Below are positions 58,101 through 64,000 of a stretch of DNA of 64,000 nt, one piece after another (position 1 is the first letter of the stretch; each line of letters starts with the position of its first letter). The position numbers and the translations under genes were made by a program. This DNA is from Saprospiraceae bacterium. GTDB taxonomy: Bacteria > Bacteroidota > Bacteroidia > Chitinophagales > Saprospiraceae. A model generated the notes under the pieces. The model saw only the letters and a list, made by a program, of their open reading frames with translations. It had not been told where the DNA came from and did no database searches. The stretch lies in assembly GCA_027488935.1 (NCBI GenBank), contig JAIYAP010000026.1, forward strand, positions 1 through 64,000, written 5' to 3'.

Positions 58101-58303
58101 AAGTATCCTAACAAAACATTGCCATTTAAATCTGCTTCTCCAGGAAAAACAGCGTCAAGTGGCAAGGTAAAGGTCGGTACTGGAGCATACAACGGAAATG
58201 GTTGCAGCGTGCACTGTGCCGCTGCTTTTGGGCCACTGAAGGCAATGCAACAAAATACCAGCACACCCAGCGCCCAATGGCGAGGTGTAGTTGAGTTGTT
58301 CAT
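49193..58303 (-). CDS. Giant HYR/cohesin/dockerin-like T9SS type A surface protein
   Basis: A 3036-residue exported protein. I start it at 58303, where the signal MNNSTTPRHWALGVLVFCCIAF... ends AAAQ; the full open frame begins at 58564. Many HYR-type repeats fill about residues 110-2390. A SprB repeat follows near 2400-2470, then a cohesin-like domain (about 2475-2615). A dockerin-like pair lies at about 2680-2736: GNDGITAADLLFISNHIFG and the canonical loop DANGDGNITLND followed by YLRIQRVALG. A further cohesin-like domain (about 2805-2945, YQMTIGFDANMMTLES) precedes a type A sorting domain (about 2955-3036, ending RKKMILID). It is read leftward toward the type B adhesin operon, 159 bp away. 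It probably forms long surface fibres. Confidence 0.9.
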   Translation of the reverse strand: MNNSTTPRHWALGVLVFCCIAFSGPKAAAQCTLQPFPLYAPVPTFTLPLDAVFPGEADLNGNVLLGYFNSDCAFNGPNGIIRIYDSPDPMIDPIGVSSEVFTCAQVGQTFNRWVTIEGLIPVQAESTPRKQIIVTIVDNIAPTIVVPAGPFSRNANAAPAGTCRYTISGTEFNPTTANDNCSSTFLEYRIDGGSWIAGSTLAGLNLNGVGAHTIQWRITDGALPTANVTTANAFTVNITDITPPSISCPGNQTINTNPATGCTAVASGISASFSDNCAVTKLTWSASGATTASSPATGINDASGTTFDKGVTTVIYVASDANPNSSTCAFTVTVNDNVAPALVSTPANVTVGTSTGNTLAGYSCNSPLEMCGTASSFNAITGSGNTSTYLSSGCLSTTRNESWFYMHVTTAGTVIRNVAITPNYDIDYAVWGPFPSLASANCAALSTANEVDCDYSGNNGGTISFGASVGYYLVVINNFSNQAGVVNLAANSGTATIACGEPANLCLGSASWTNPTITDNCASPYTLTMQIGGGPATTVTQGGYSASVFALGSTTITYVATDNSGRTSVSSFTVTVQDNVAPVVSGPTNQVFTVSVNSSTCDKVISWTRPSIGSPVDCGPVTMSETFVSGPDPTVLNGLVPFNTTTGGGSATTNFPSGTTVIRYSWIDNSPNSPDFSVLYTFNVTEDVAPTALCKNVSLQLDANGEAILTTTAADFSSTDNCPLGISYVLQCSNGATIPMSTSLLFDCGDLVMQPGSGWPYSLIVSDANNNKDTAACFVTILDLLAPVLSCPTNQVVYTANNNCNATIGANGNLVLDANNVLVPGEYDGNCAVVSITATANNNADLSAAVGVQASVNFTGTNPSATLNSAVFAKGTTNVVYTCSDQSNNNATCAFTVTVLDTIRPLATGCPSNGVILLPINTLSCNHIPSGALWNVSWSDPGSCSLPLNITTVGGAPNNSYPQGETQITITANDQSGNVGTCAFIVDVFDAVPPVALCKNIPVNLSTAPITVTASQINNGSTDNCTLLNSTNFALQGYPTGVPVTNSSCSNIPVTLVVTDRDGNTATCTANVVITDNVAPVCTTKNVVKVLSSTNPGSVSVDAIEFNNGSSDNCTPNNALIFEISSATGTPAGFNTALTFDCMPLGANTVTFRVKDTQGNISGNCTATLTIQDATPPVVVSAPGNQIVSCELVTPSIQAYLNTLADATFSDNCTVANVVEIFSTTNGSCPSNYTILRTWTATDGAGLTAQAQQTINVLDLTKPSITLPANVTINLSSVPNCFPTGSYTATLSDNCTASNTLATNTSWVIDYADGAADDLGSGATATSIAGFATGINTITFTTTDACGNTSTKSMTVTVVDNEAPIFVNYLLPNPNPTFTSYCGYSFVFDNAPSVCGYTFQWIRPYNGNVDECNNFTFGPESIVANGNQTVSANFPWDPTNPFTQFIPVSVTLPVGTAVFKYTVTDQAGNSSTCSFTVEVEDVQAPILIGQQTALLTSICPTQTIPDYTGLVSVIDNCPSGNTLTQVPAAGTTLSAINTYITPGPNPADGSQFVVTITGFDGTNFSVPRNITVTLDDNTAPIPSQNALADVNSNCGFIILQTPTAQPNCTNGSTIFGTPGGVNATPETTNGNIITSYRVTLVGTTCQTYFVTWSYNDGNGNVSTQLQKVTICPDVAPPLAKCKNTVTNINLSPFNATITPQMIDADNGSFSINGSHDPDNCSAVPTPKKVTLSLSQSVYTCADLSKTTVTLTATDNAGNTASCTASIKVIDVNAPVITGTLPANVTIEACVDAIPALPALPAVTDNCSATVTVNENTNQASSGAGKYNYVITRTWTATDTYGNTTTASRTITVRDTKKPEFTAPVPSSLLFNTDPADADCAQTTKLVLAPIVKDCAPDNELVISSNPAYFSLTDSLEILPVGSHVVTFTATDPSGNSASFSVTIVVSDITPPVASCINGISVALNPNGQAIVTPSLVNNSSFDNCTSVPVSLQVQELYEANGDTIGSPVNQIIFDCDEADGDTKYPIILVVKDAVGNFSFCETYVVIQDNVTPTITCPTNKTVNCSTTPNTAFATSVLGNATATDNCPITAGSITFVDVPVSNGYSCNSFVRTFRATDLSGNSSTCNQTVTVQDLVKPVFTSLPQSDTISCSDPLVLAPTLKATDNCTPSDSIKIVFTQVKTDSVGECGKYEYKVTRTWTATDKCGNTAVHTQILKIEDLGDPVFLGMPDTITVSSANFPTNTDCTVPLSFNVAQYLSDCQNDADILVTNDAPHGNLSTDISGNYTVGNYLVSFSAIDACGNVGLDSVFIVVRDNSVPTVICNNNVVISLGTNGVASILPDDIDLGSTDNCGIDSMWLSKTDFDCGELGTNSIQLFVKDVNGNMNSCTVNVQVALGVNTGFNVTATATDETSFGANNGTASVTVTGGTGSFTYLWNTTASTPTISNLVPGTYTVTITDTNTGCVNKATVVVNEGPSLVITAGTASGCQGAVVSIPVTVGNLVSSTGFSFTLNLTNNTVGTFTGLTSINPALTGLISNVLPGNTLGVFWANAGAPLNLPNNTVLFNVNLTLGTATIGTTSSLNFASSPIPLEFNINNAGMDVTLDINDIDINNGSVTINCVVNDFDITGKIETWRAPVKPVPGATVALTGGISNSAITPANGTYAFTVPAGNLTTLTPTKSTTGNDGITAADLLFISNHIFGNLLTSPYQWVAADANGDGNITLNDYLRIQRVALGTDQHILGAPDWKFIPKSFTFPTPNPLSPNTYPLNFSFTALADANVDFVAVRMGDVNGNITPSFNNDQTEDRTEGNFNFRIEDKGFKANEIIEVPFRASDFTNRQAYQMTIGFDANMMTLESIEMGALPKLSNENFGTAQLAEGNLTTLWVSKDPVSIADDEVLFTLRFRTLRSVQALSEVLSAGSQVIRAEAYDLQGSVMKVDLEFTKPANGQDIAPFALYQNQPNPFSAETRIGFRLPESGRGIVRVYNMGGQLVKTVVGNFEKGYNELSFRKDELGKAGVYWYELETSTHSDRKKMILID

Positions 58304-58948
58304 GGTCAACAAATTTGATGATGGGAAAAGAGAATAATACGAGGGTATCGTGAAGAAGTGTGTAGGTCGCTTCATCAAGGAAATCGGTTTGGAATGAATA
58401 AATGTTGTTTTACAATTTCGGTTTCGTTGAGCGAAACTGAGGATTGAGAAGATATACGGAAACTGGAAAACACATGAAACCAACCGAAAACAGTGGATTA
58501 AAGGATTGAAAAGACGGCGCAAATTTAGCGATATTGCGCTGAATTGAGCTATTAAATTTTGCATCCTTTGACGAATTGAAAAATCAAGGATTAGAAGCGT
58601 GGATGACGGGATTAAAAAAATGCAGTAAGCAAGGGTTTTTGGTACAAGTACACGTAGTATTGTGCTTGCAATTTGTTGTTTTCAAAAACCGTACCAATTT
58701 GTTGGTAGGCCTTGCTTGTAAATTTGTGCTGATTTCAAATGGAGTGTCTTTTCACCCAATTTTATTAGGCCTTAATACGCATCTTTTTGTTTTCGTCACG
58801 CTTACCACAATTTTTACCCTATTTTTTTCTAGTCGACTGTATATTGAAAATGTGCGTATTTTAGCGCCAAATTGAGACAAATCTTATGCTTTTTCTCAAA
58901 TGTTCCACCTTGGTCCCACTTCCGGGTCATCCACTTTTTACCTTTACT
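58304..58948. other. Long divergent intergenic region
   Basis: This 645-bp gap separates the divergent giant adhesin and metalloprotease genes. Two frames run through it (an 87-residue N-terminal extension of the adhesin and a 99-codon rightward frame), but neither resembles a protein. It must carry both promoters; TACCTTTA at 58939-58946, just before the ATG at 58949, is a partial -7 match. No repeat or RNA was recognised. Confidence 0.55.
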
Positions 58949-60481
58949 ATGATGCTAAGAATACTCTTTTTTCTTTGTTTACCTTGTTTTTTGCTTGCAC
59001 AAACAGAAAAAAACAAATATGACTTTGCTCCTTGTGGTACGCCATCCGGTATCGATCCCTGGCTTTTGCGCTACCAGCAATACCCACAAAATTACGCCAG
59101 CCGAAGCCAGGATACACTGGTAGTGGGTGTTCAAATTCACCTGCTCGCCAAAGATAATGGTACCGGCCGATTTACCACCGAACGCCTTTTGGATGCTTTT
59201 TGTCGACTTAACTCCGACTTTGCGCCCGCTGGTATCCGGTTTTATTTTAAAAATCCCTGGAACCTGCTCAATAATTCGACCTGGTATGCCCACGATAACA
59301 TCCCGAAAGGCATTGAAATGATGCTCACCAACAATGCCCCGGATGCCCTGAATACCTATTTTGTACAAGATCCAGCCGGCAATTGTGGCTATAACCTGCC
59401 CTATGCTGGAGTCGCAATCAACCATTCTTGTGCGAATCCATCGGACCATACCTGGACGCATGAGGTCGGACACGCACTTGCGATGCCCCATCCGTTCATC
59501 GGTTGGGAAGGTAAAGTGTACAGTTACAGTATTCCAACGCCCGAACTGCTCACCTACGATTATACCTATTTTCACGATACCCTCGAAACAACGGTGCCAG
59601 CCCCGCTCGATACGGCCCTGGTGGAATTCGTAGATGCCAGTAATTGTGCCATTGCTGCGGATCGCTTTTGTGATACCAAGCCCGATTACCTCAGCTATCG
59701 GTGGAATTGCAATACCAACAACAACAGCCCTTTCAAATTGAAAGACCCCGCCGGCGTTGAATTTGAAGTGGATGGCACCTTATATATGTCATACGCCGCC
59801 GATGAATGCCAAAACCGCTTTTCTCCAGCACAAATTGAGGGCATGCGGGCAAATTTAAATTCTGAAAAACTAGCCTGGCTTTCCAATGCCCCCGCCCTGC
59901 CAGCAGTAACAAGCACCGCCGCAAATCAATGGCCCGAAAACCTGGCAGTGCTCCAGGGAATTCAAACATCCCTCCAATGGTCGCCTGTACCCAATGCTAC
60001 CTATTACCATGTGGTTGGTTCGAGAATCAGCTCTTTTGCCCTGCGGGATATTGAAACCATTACAACGGATACGTCTTTTTTAACCCCCGTGCTGGCACCC
60101 AACCGTAAATATTACTGGAAGGTGCGTGCGTTCAATGATTACTCAACCTGCGCCCCTTATACGGACGTGCGCACCTTTACAACGGGTTTGTTGTCAGATA
60201 GTTACGAGCCCACTGCTGCTGATTTTGCCTGTTACCCGACCTTACTGACCGCAGGAGCCACCTTACAGCTTACTTGCGGCGAAAAAACGGGTACGCAAGC
60301 CCATCAAATCCTGGTGTTTGATGCCATGGGCCGATTGATGCTGCAACAAAATGTACCGTTTGTGCAAGGGAAAGCCCAACTTTTGCTGCCGGCTGAAACC
60401 TGGGCTGCGGGTATATATCAACTCATATTACTGGGAACGCGGCAAGCATACACCCAACGAATCGTATTGGCACCCCGTTAA
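58949..60481 (+). CDS. M43-like zinc metalloprotease with T9SS tail, copy 1
   Basis: A 510-residue secreted protease. Its signal peptide is MMLRILFFLCLPCFLLAQ; the longer frame to 58886 adds 21 residues. The zinc motif HEVGHALAMPH (H171, E172, H175, H181) matches the metzincin/pappalysin pattern but has alanine in place of the usual glycine. A Met-turn-like segment follows (LYMSYAADECQNRFSPAQIEGMR, near 280). After the catalytic part comes a fibronectin III-like module (about 335-415, YYWKVRAFNDYS) and a type A-like sorting domain (about 425-510, CYPTLLTAGATLQL to QRIVLAPR). It is paralogous to the next gene, with which it probably forms an operon. Confidence 0.88.
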   Translation: MMLRILFFLCLPCFLLAQTEKNKYDFAPCGTPSGIDPWLLRYQQYPQNYASRSQDTLVVGVQIHLLAKDNGTGRFTTERLLDAFCRLNSDFAPAGIRFYFKNPWNLLNNSTWYAHDNIPKGIEMMLTNNAPDALNTYFVQDPAGNCGYNLPYAGVAINHSCANPSDHTWTHEVGHALAMPHPFIGWEGKVYSYSIPTPELLTYDYTYFHDTLETTVPAPLDTALVEFVDASNCAIAADRFCDTKPDYLSYRWNCNTNNNSPFKLKDPAGVEFEVDGTLYMSYAADECQNRFSPAQIEGMRANLNSEKLAWLSNAPALPAVTSTAANQWPENLAVLQGIQTSLQWSPVPNATYYHVVGSRISSFALRDIETITTDTSFLTPVLAPNRKYYWKVRAFNDYSTCAPYTDVRTFTTGLLSDSYEPTAADFACYPTLLTAGATLQLTCGEKTGTQAHQILVFDAMGRLMLQQNVPFVQGKAQLLLPAETWAAGIYQLILLGTRQAYTQRIVLAPR

Positions 60482-60593
60482 AAATAAAGTTTGTCGCGGT
60501 TTTGCTTTCTATGAACTGGAATAGCAAATTATTGTTTGGCAAAGCTGACCTTCGCGGCGAATATGAACGAATAGCATCAAACCTGACTTTCAA

Positions 60594-62102
60594 ATGTTTG
60601 TTAAAAATACAGTATTGACGATTGCGCTCCTGATTTGTGCGCAAATGGTGCAGGCGCAACAACCTGCAGATAATTGGTGTGGCACGAAAGGACAATCCCC
60701 CTGGCTGGATTGGTATTTTGCACACCGCGATAGCCTCAAAGCACAGCGCGGAGCCGATACAACCTGGCTTTATGTGCCCATGACCATGCATTTGGTCGGT
60801 AATGATGCCGGTTCTGGTTATTTTCCGGTCAATCAGGCCATGCGTGCTATTTGCGAAATGAATGAAAAATACGTACCGGCACGTATCCAATTCTATTTGG
60901 TGCCGGGCGAGCCTTTTGTTTACCACAACAACAGCAGCTGGTACGAACACGACTGGGATGGCGGCTCCGAAATGATTAATGCCAACCGCTTGCCCAATCG
61001 CGTCAATAATTTTGTGGTGGCCGACCCGGCAGGCAACTGTGGATACTCTTGGCAGGATGCCGTGGTGATGGGCCGCAGTTGCTCGGCGGCAGGAAATTCT
61101 ACCTGGTCGCACGAACTTGGGCACCATTTCTCACTTCCACACCCGTTTTATGGCTGGGAAGGCTTTGATTGGGATTATTCCAAACCTGCTCCGGCAGAAA
61201 TTTATGGTTATCCAGTTGAAAAAATGGACGGTTCCAATTGTTACACTTCAGGCGACCGTTTTTGCGATACCCGTCCAGATTATCTGAACTATCGCTGGTC
61301 ATGCAACGGCAACCTCGAAAGTACCTTGCTGCTCCACGATCCGAACGACAGCACGTTTCGCGCCGACGCAACGCTTTACATGGGCTATGCCGTAGACGAT
61401 TGTACCGGGCGTTTTACCCCCGAACAGATTGAAGCGATGCGCACCAATCTTTATACAGAACACAGTGATTACCTGCAAATTTCTGATCCCCTGGCAGGTA
61501 TTCCCAATAACATTAGTACGGAACTCGTGTCGCCAATTGATACTCAATTGGTGCAGTTTGATAATATAACCATGACATTTAATGCACCGCCCAACGGCTC
61601 TATCTATCAGTTGGAGGTCGGTTTGTTTGAAAATTTTGTGCCCACGATTTATTCAAAATCGGTGTACAATCCTGACGATGCGGTGGTCAGTATCCATATT
61701 GACAAAATCATGCCTAATAACCGCAAGTTGTATTGGCGTGTCCTAGTTTATAATGAGTGGGATGTTTGTTTGCCGCCAACGCCCTTACCAGTAGGGGTGT
61801 TCAAAACCCAAAACCTGTCTGGTACCACCTGGCTGGAGCGCAATTTGCAGTTCGAATTGATGCCCAACCCGATTGCTGCTGGTACCAAAGCCAACCTAAT
61901 GATCAGCACCAGTACCACCCTCGATGGACGTTTGGTGGTGCTTGATCTCGCTGGCCGTACCTGTCTGAACTTTCCCCTCGAATTGTCGGCCGGTGATCAA
62001 CAACTTGAAATTCCGACGGAACAACTGTGCGCCGGTTCTTATATTTTAATGCTTCAAAGTGATAAAGGTACCCTGACCAAACGGTTGGTGGTCGGACAAT
62101 AA
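60594..62102 (+). CDS. M43-like zinc metalloprotease with T9SS tail, copy 2
   Basis: A 502-residue paralogue of the preceding protease. Signal peptide MFVKNTVLTIALLICAQMVQAQ. The zinc motif is HELGHHFSLPH (H173, E174, H177, H183), again without the standard glycine (serine here). Shared blocks include DPAGNCGYSWQDAV, CDTRPDYLNYRWSC and LYMGYAVDDCTGRFTPEQIEAMR. A beta module (about 310-405) and a type A-like sorting domain (about 420-502, LMPNPIAAGTKANL to KRLVVGQ) follow. Its stop overlaps the ATG of the flippase gene (TAATG), so the two are likely coupled. Confidence 0.88.
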   Translation: MFVKNTVLTIALLICAQMVQAQQPADNWCGTKGQSPWLDWYFAHRDSLKAQRGADTTWLYVPMTMHLVGNDAGSGYFPVNQAMRAICEMNEKYVPARIQFYLVPGEPFVYHNNSSWYEHDWDGGSEMINANRLPNRVNNFVVADPAGNCGYSWQDAVVMGRSCSAAGNSTWSHELGHHFSLPHPFYGWEGFDWDYSKPAPAEIYGYPVEKMDGSNCYTSGDRFCDTRPDYLNYRWSCNGNLESTLLLHDPNDSTFRADATLYMGYAVDDCTGRFTPEQIEAMRTNLYTEHSDYLQISDPLAGIPNNISTELVSPIDTQLVQFDNITMTFNAPPNGSIYQLEVGLFENFVPTIYSKSVYNPDDAVVSIHIDKIMPNNRKLYWRVLVYNEWDVCLPPTPLPVGVFKTQNLSGTTWLERNLQFELMPNPIAAGTKANLMISTSTTLDGRLVVLDLAGRTCLNFPLELSAGDQQLEIPTEQLCAGSYILMLQSDKGTLTKRLVVGQ

Positions 62103-63583
62103 TGGGCATTGTTCGCAGACAAAGTTTAAAACACTCATTCGTCAATTTAGTCGGTTTAGGCATTGGCGGCTTGAGTGTTTTTTTTCTTTATCCGTACGTA
62201 CGTGCCGAATATGGGTTGATGCAAATTTTATTGCAGGTGGGCATGATTGGTCTGCCACTGTTTAGTTTGGGAGCAAATACCATCGTTTTTCGGTTTTTTC
62301 ATCGGTTTAAGGACAAAGAACAGGGACATCACGGGTTTTTACCCCTGCTTTTGGGGATGGTATTGTGTGGTTCCCTGGTGTTTTGGTCCATTGCTGCCCT
62401 GTTTTGGAACCAATTTGCCCCCTGGCTAAAACTCAATTCCCCCCAACTGGGCGCGCATTTATGGATGGCGCTGCCCTTGTCGTTTTTTTATGTGCTGAGC
62501 GTGGTGTTGAGTTTGTATTCCGCCAATTTTAGCCGCATTGTAGTGCCCAGTTTGCTGCTTGATTTTTCTCAGAAACTGGTTTTGCCTATTCTTTTAGGAA
62601 GTGTTTTATTCGGCTGGATCAGCATCGATACGGCGCTGTACGGATTAATGTTACATGCCATATTGGTCACGTTAAGTCTTGTTTTTTACCTGCGGCATCT
62701 GGGCGAATGGCATTGGAAGTGGCCGAGTTGGTCCTTTATAGATCCGGCATTGCGGCAGGAAATGTTGCGTTTTTTACTATTTGGCACCTTTGGCGGTTTT
62801 GCTTTACAAATGGCCGCCAAATCGGATATCTTGTTGGTAGGTACCAACGCCACGCTCGAAAACACGGGTATTTATGCGATTGTCGCCTACCTGGCGGCCA
62901 TTATTGATGTGCCCACCAAAAGTTTGTATGGCGCGAGTATCGCATTGGTAACCAAGCATTTAAATGATGATAATCGCCTCGAACTGGGTGTTTTATACCA
63001 AAAAGTTTCGATTAACCTGCTCGTTGCCGGGTTGCTGATATTTGGTGCAATGTGGGTGTCGGTGGAGTATATTTTTCAATTGATTCCACAAGGTGATGCG
63101 ATGCGGGCCGGTCAATATGTACTCTTTTTTATCGGTGTTTCGCGCTTGGTGGAAATGGGTACCGGACTCAATAATTACCTTGTTTATTACTCCAAGTTTT
63201 ATGTGTACTCCCTGATTTCGGTGGGTACTATGGCGATCCTAAATGTGGCGTTAAGTTTATACCTGATTCCACGGATGGGCATTACAGGTGCGGCTATTGC
63301 CACGTTGTGCAGCATTATTGGGTACAATACGGTGACGGTTGGCATGGTATGGCGGTTATTTCGGCTCCAACCTTTTACCTCAAAAACTTTGTTGGTACTT
63401 GCATTGGCTTGTACGGCATTTGGACTTGCCAGTTTGATGCCAGCGGTGCATGTTCCTTTATTGGATTTGGGCCTACATGCCGGCGCTTATGTACTGCTTT
63501 TAGGCCTTGCGGTTTATTATTTCAACATTTCCCCTGATCTGAACGGGGCGCTGGGATTTATCCGCTTTCGCAAAAAAAGCTAA
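62102..63583 (+). CDS. Polysaccharide/lipid flippase of the MATE/MVF superfamily (Wzx-like)
   Basis: A 493-residue integral membrane protein with about 12-14 hydrophobic segments and the organisation of oligosaccharide flippases: an N-terminal FVNLVGLGIGGLSVFFLYP segment, a central region AKSDILLVGTNATLENTGIYAIVAYLAAIID, and a later LGITGAA-type motif (here MGITGAAIATL). It should move lipid-linked sugars across the inner membrane. The start codon overlaps the protease stop by one base. No glycosyltransferase genes lie in the window, so it is separated from any such cluster or lies at its edge. Confidence 0.88.
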   Translation: MGIVRRQSLKHSFVNLVGLGIGGLSVFFLYPYVRAEYGLMQILLQVGMIGLPLFSLGANTIVFRFFHRFKDKEQGHHGFLPLLLGMVLCGSLVFWSIAALFWNQFAPWLKLNSPQLGAHLWMALPLSFFYVLSVVLSLYSANFSRIVVPSLLLDFSQKLVLPILLGSVLFGWISIDTALYGLMLHAILVTLSLVFYLRHLGEWHWKWPSWSFIDPALRQEMLRFLLFGTFGGFALQMAAKSDILLVGTNATLENTGIYAIVAYLAAIIDVPTKSLYGASIALVTKHLNDDNRLELGVLYQKVSINLLVAGLLIFGAMWVSVEYIFQLIPQGDAMRAGQYVLFFIGVSRLVEMGTGLNNYLVYYSKFYVYSLISVGTMAILNVALSLYLIPRMGITGAAIATLCSIIGYNTVTVGMVWRLFRLQPFTSKTLLVLALACTAFGLASLMPAVHVPLLDLGLHAGAYVLLLGLAVYYFNISPDLNGALGFIRFRKKS

Positions 63584-63626
63584 TAAATCCCAGCGTTGCC
63601 AATATCCCAAGACCAATTTGTACTGG

Positions 63627-63998
63627 TTAATCTTGAGAAAACAACAAGATCAAGGTACTTTGATCGCTGCTGATGACTTTGTCTACCCGCACCTTAATAC
63701 CTGCCTGCACCTCAAAATCTTCACCGATTTTCATTTGCGCTCGACTGGCCTCTAAAACATCTGCCCAGGCCTTAAGCGATGCGTGTTTGGGCGATAAGGC
63801 ACTTAGGTACACCATTTGTTTGCCCGCTTCTTTCATCCACAGGGAGTCTGGAAATTGAGAATAGTCGCCTTGAACGATAAAACGGTATTCCTGCTTGGTG
63901 CTGTTGCATACATCCTGGCCAATTTCCAGCAAAACACCGGAATCGAGCAGCAGGCTTTCCAAAGATTGCGTGCCGTTTTTTTCAAAATTATATTGCAC
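63627..63998 (-). CDS. Partial gene of unknown function, running off the right edge
   Basis: Only the 3' part is in the window: 123 codons ending LILLFSQD. The first possible start seen (GTG at 63998) lies at the edge, so the true start is probably beyond. The protein is soluble-looking, with alternating charged and hydrophobic strands (YRFIVQGDYSQFPDSLW, KMQIG...). No family was recognised. It converges with the flippase gene, 43 bp away. Confidence 0.6.
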   Translation of the reverse strand: MQYNFEKNGTQSLESLLLDSGVLLEIGQDVCNSTKQEYRFIVQGDYSQFPDSLWMKEAGKQMVYLSALSPKHASLKAWADVLEASRAQMKIGEDFEVQAGIKVRVDKVISSDQSTLILLFSQD

Positions 63999-64000
63999 TA

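Noticed and set aside
58576-58875. 99-codon open frame before the first metalloprotease
   Set aside because: It has no recognisable domain or start signal, is low in complexity and lies in what should be a promoter region.

Overview
The window looks like chromosome of a Bacteroidota bacterium, most probably from the Saprospiria lineage (inference). The signs are many type IX secretion system (T9SS) substrates with type A or type B C-terminal sorting domains, a PorP/SprF protein beside an OmpA-type protein, giant adhesins built from HYR, SprB and cohesin-like repeats, a DUF5916 outer-membrane protein, RmuC, and Bacteroidota-style -7 promoter boxes (TANNTTTG). No rRNA, tRNA, CRISPR array, phage or insertion sequence with a transposase was recognised.

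Layout. 1-1316: a heptamer tandem repeat runs into the end of xerD, which overlaps a HipB-like repressor gene that has no hipA and is preceded by three operators exactly 40 bp apart. 1394-6622: a fibronectin-III-rich T9SS protein. 7001-12239: an orphan sensor kinase, an M14 carboxypeptidase and a fatty-acid desaturase whose gene holds an 18-base homopolymer. 12615-20367: a TMEM175-type channel, then a TetR repressor and a six-gene tripartite ABC efflux operon (TolC, HlyD-type adaptor, two ATPases, two permeases) resembling YbhGFSR with its regulator CecR. Three matching palindromes sit upstream of tetR, on its start codon and in front of tolC.

20447-27801: a palindrome-rich MITE-like element, a T9SS protein, three tandem near-identical secreted paralogues with 140-bp spacers, a helix-hairpin-helix protein, and a convergent intergenic region with two inverted terminator hairpins around four GACCTC-type palindromes. 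27823-40915: a SprB-repeat type B adhesin, hutI, rmuC, a small unknown exported protein bracketed by direct repeats, a CBM9/DUF5916 protein, hemL and a 2x[4Fe-4S] ferredoxin.

40961-58303: a surface-secretion cluster read leftward: a 3036-residue HYR/cohesin/dockerin type A protein, then a 1572-residue cohesin/HYR type B protein, its probable PorP/SprF partner, and an OmpA-SPOR lipoprotein-like anchor protein. 58949-63583: two paralogous M43-like zinc metalloproteases with T9SS tails and an overlapping polysaccharide flippase gene. The final minus-strand gene runs off the window.

The main theme is cell-surface export: large adhesins, the proteins likely to export and anchor them, and secreted peptidases. 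The most unusual items are the cohesin-like domains in three adhesins together with a dockerin-like pair in one of them, the T18 tract in the desaturase gene, the phased operators of the orphan HipB/XerD unit, and the tandem paralogues. Start sites were often moved inside the longest open frame to the methionine that begins a signal peptide or conserved domain.
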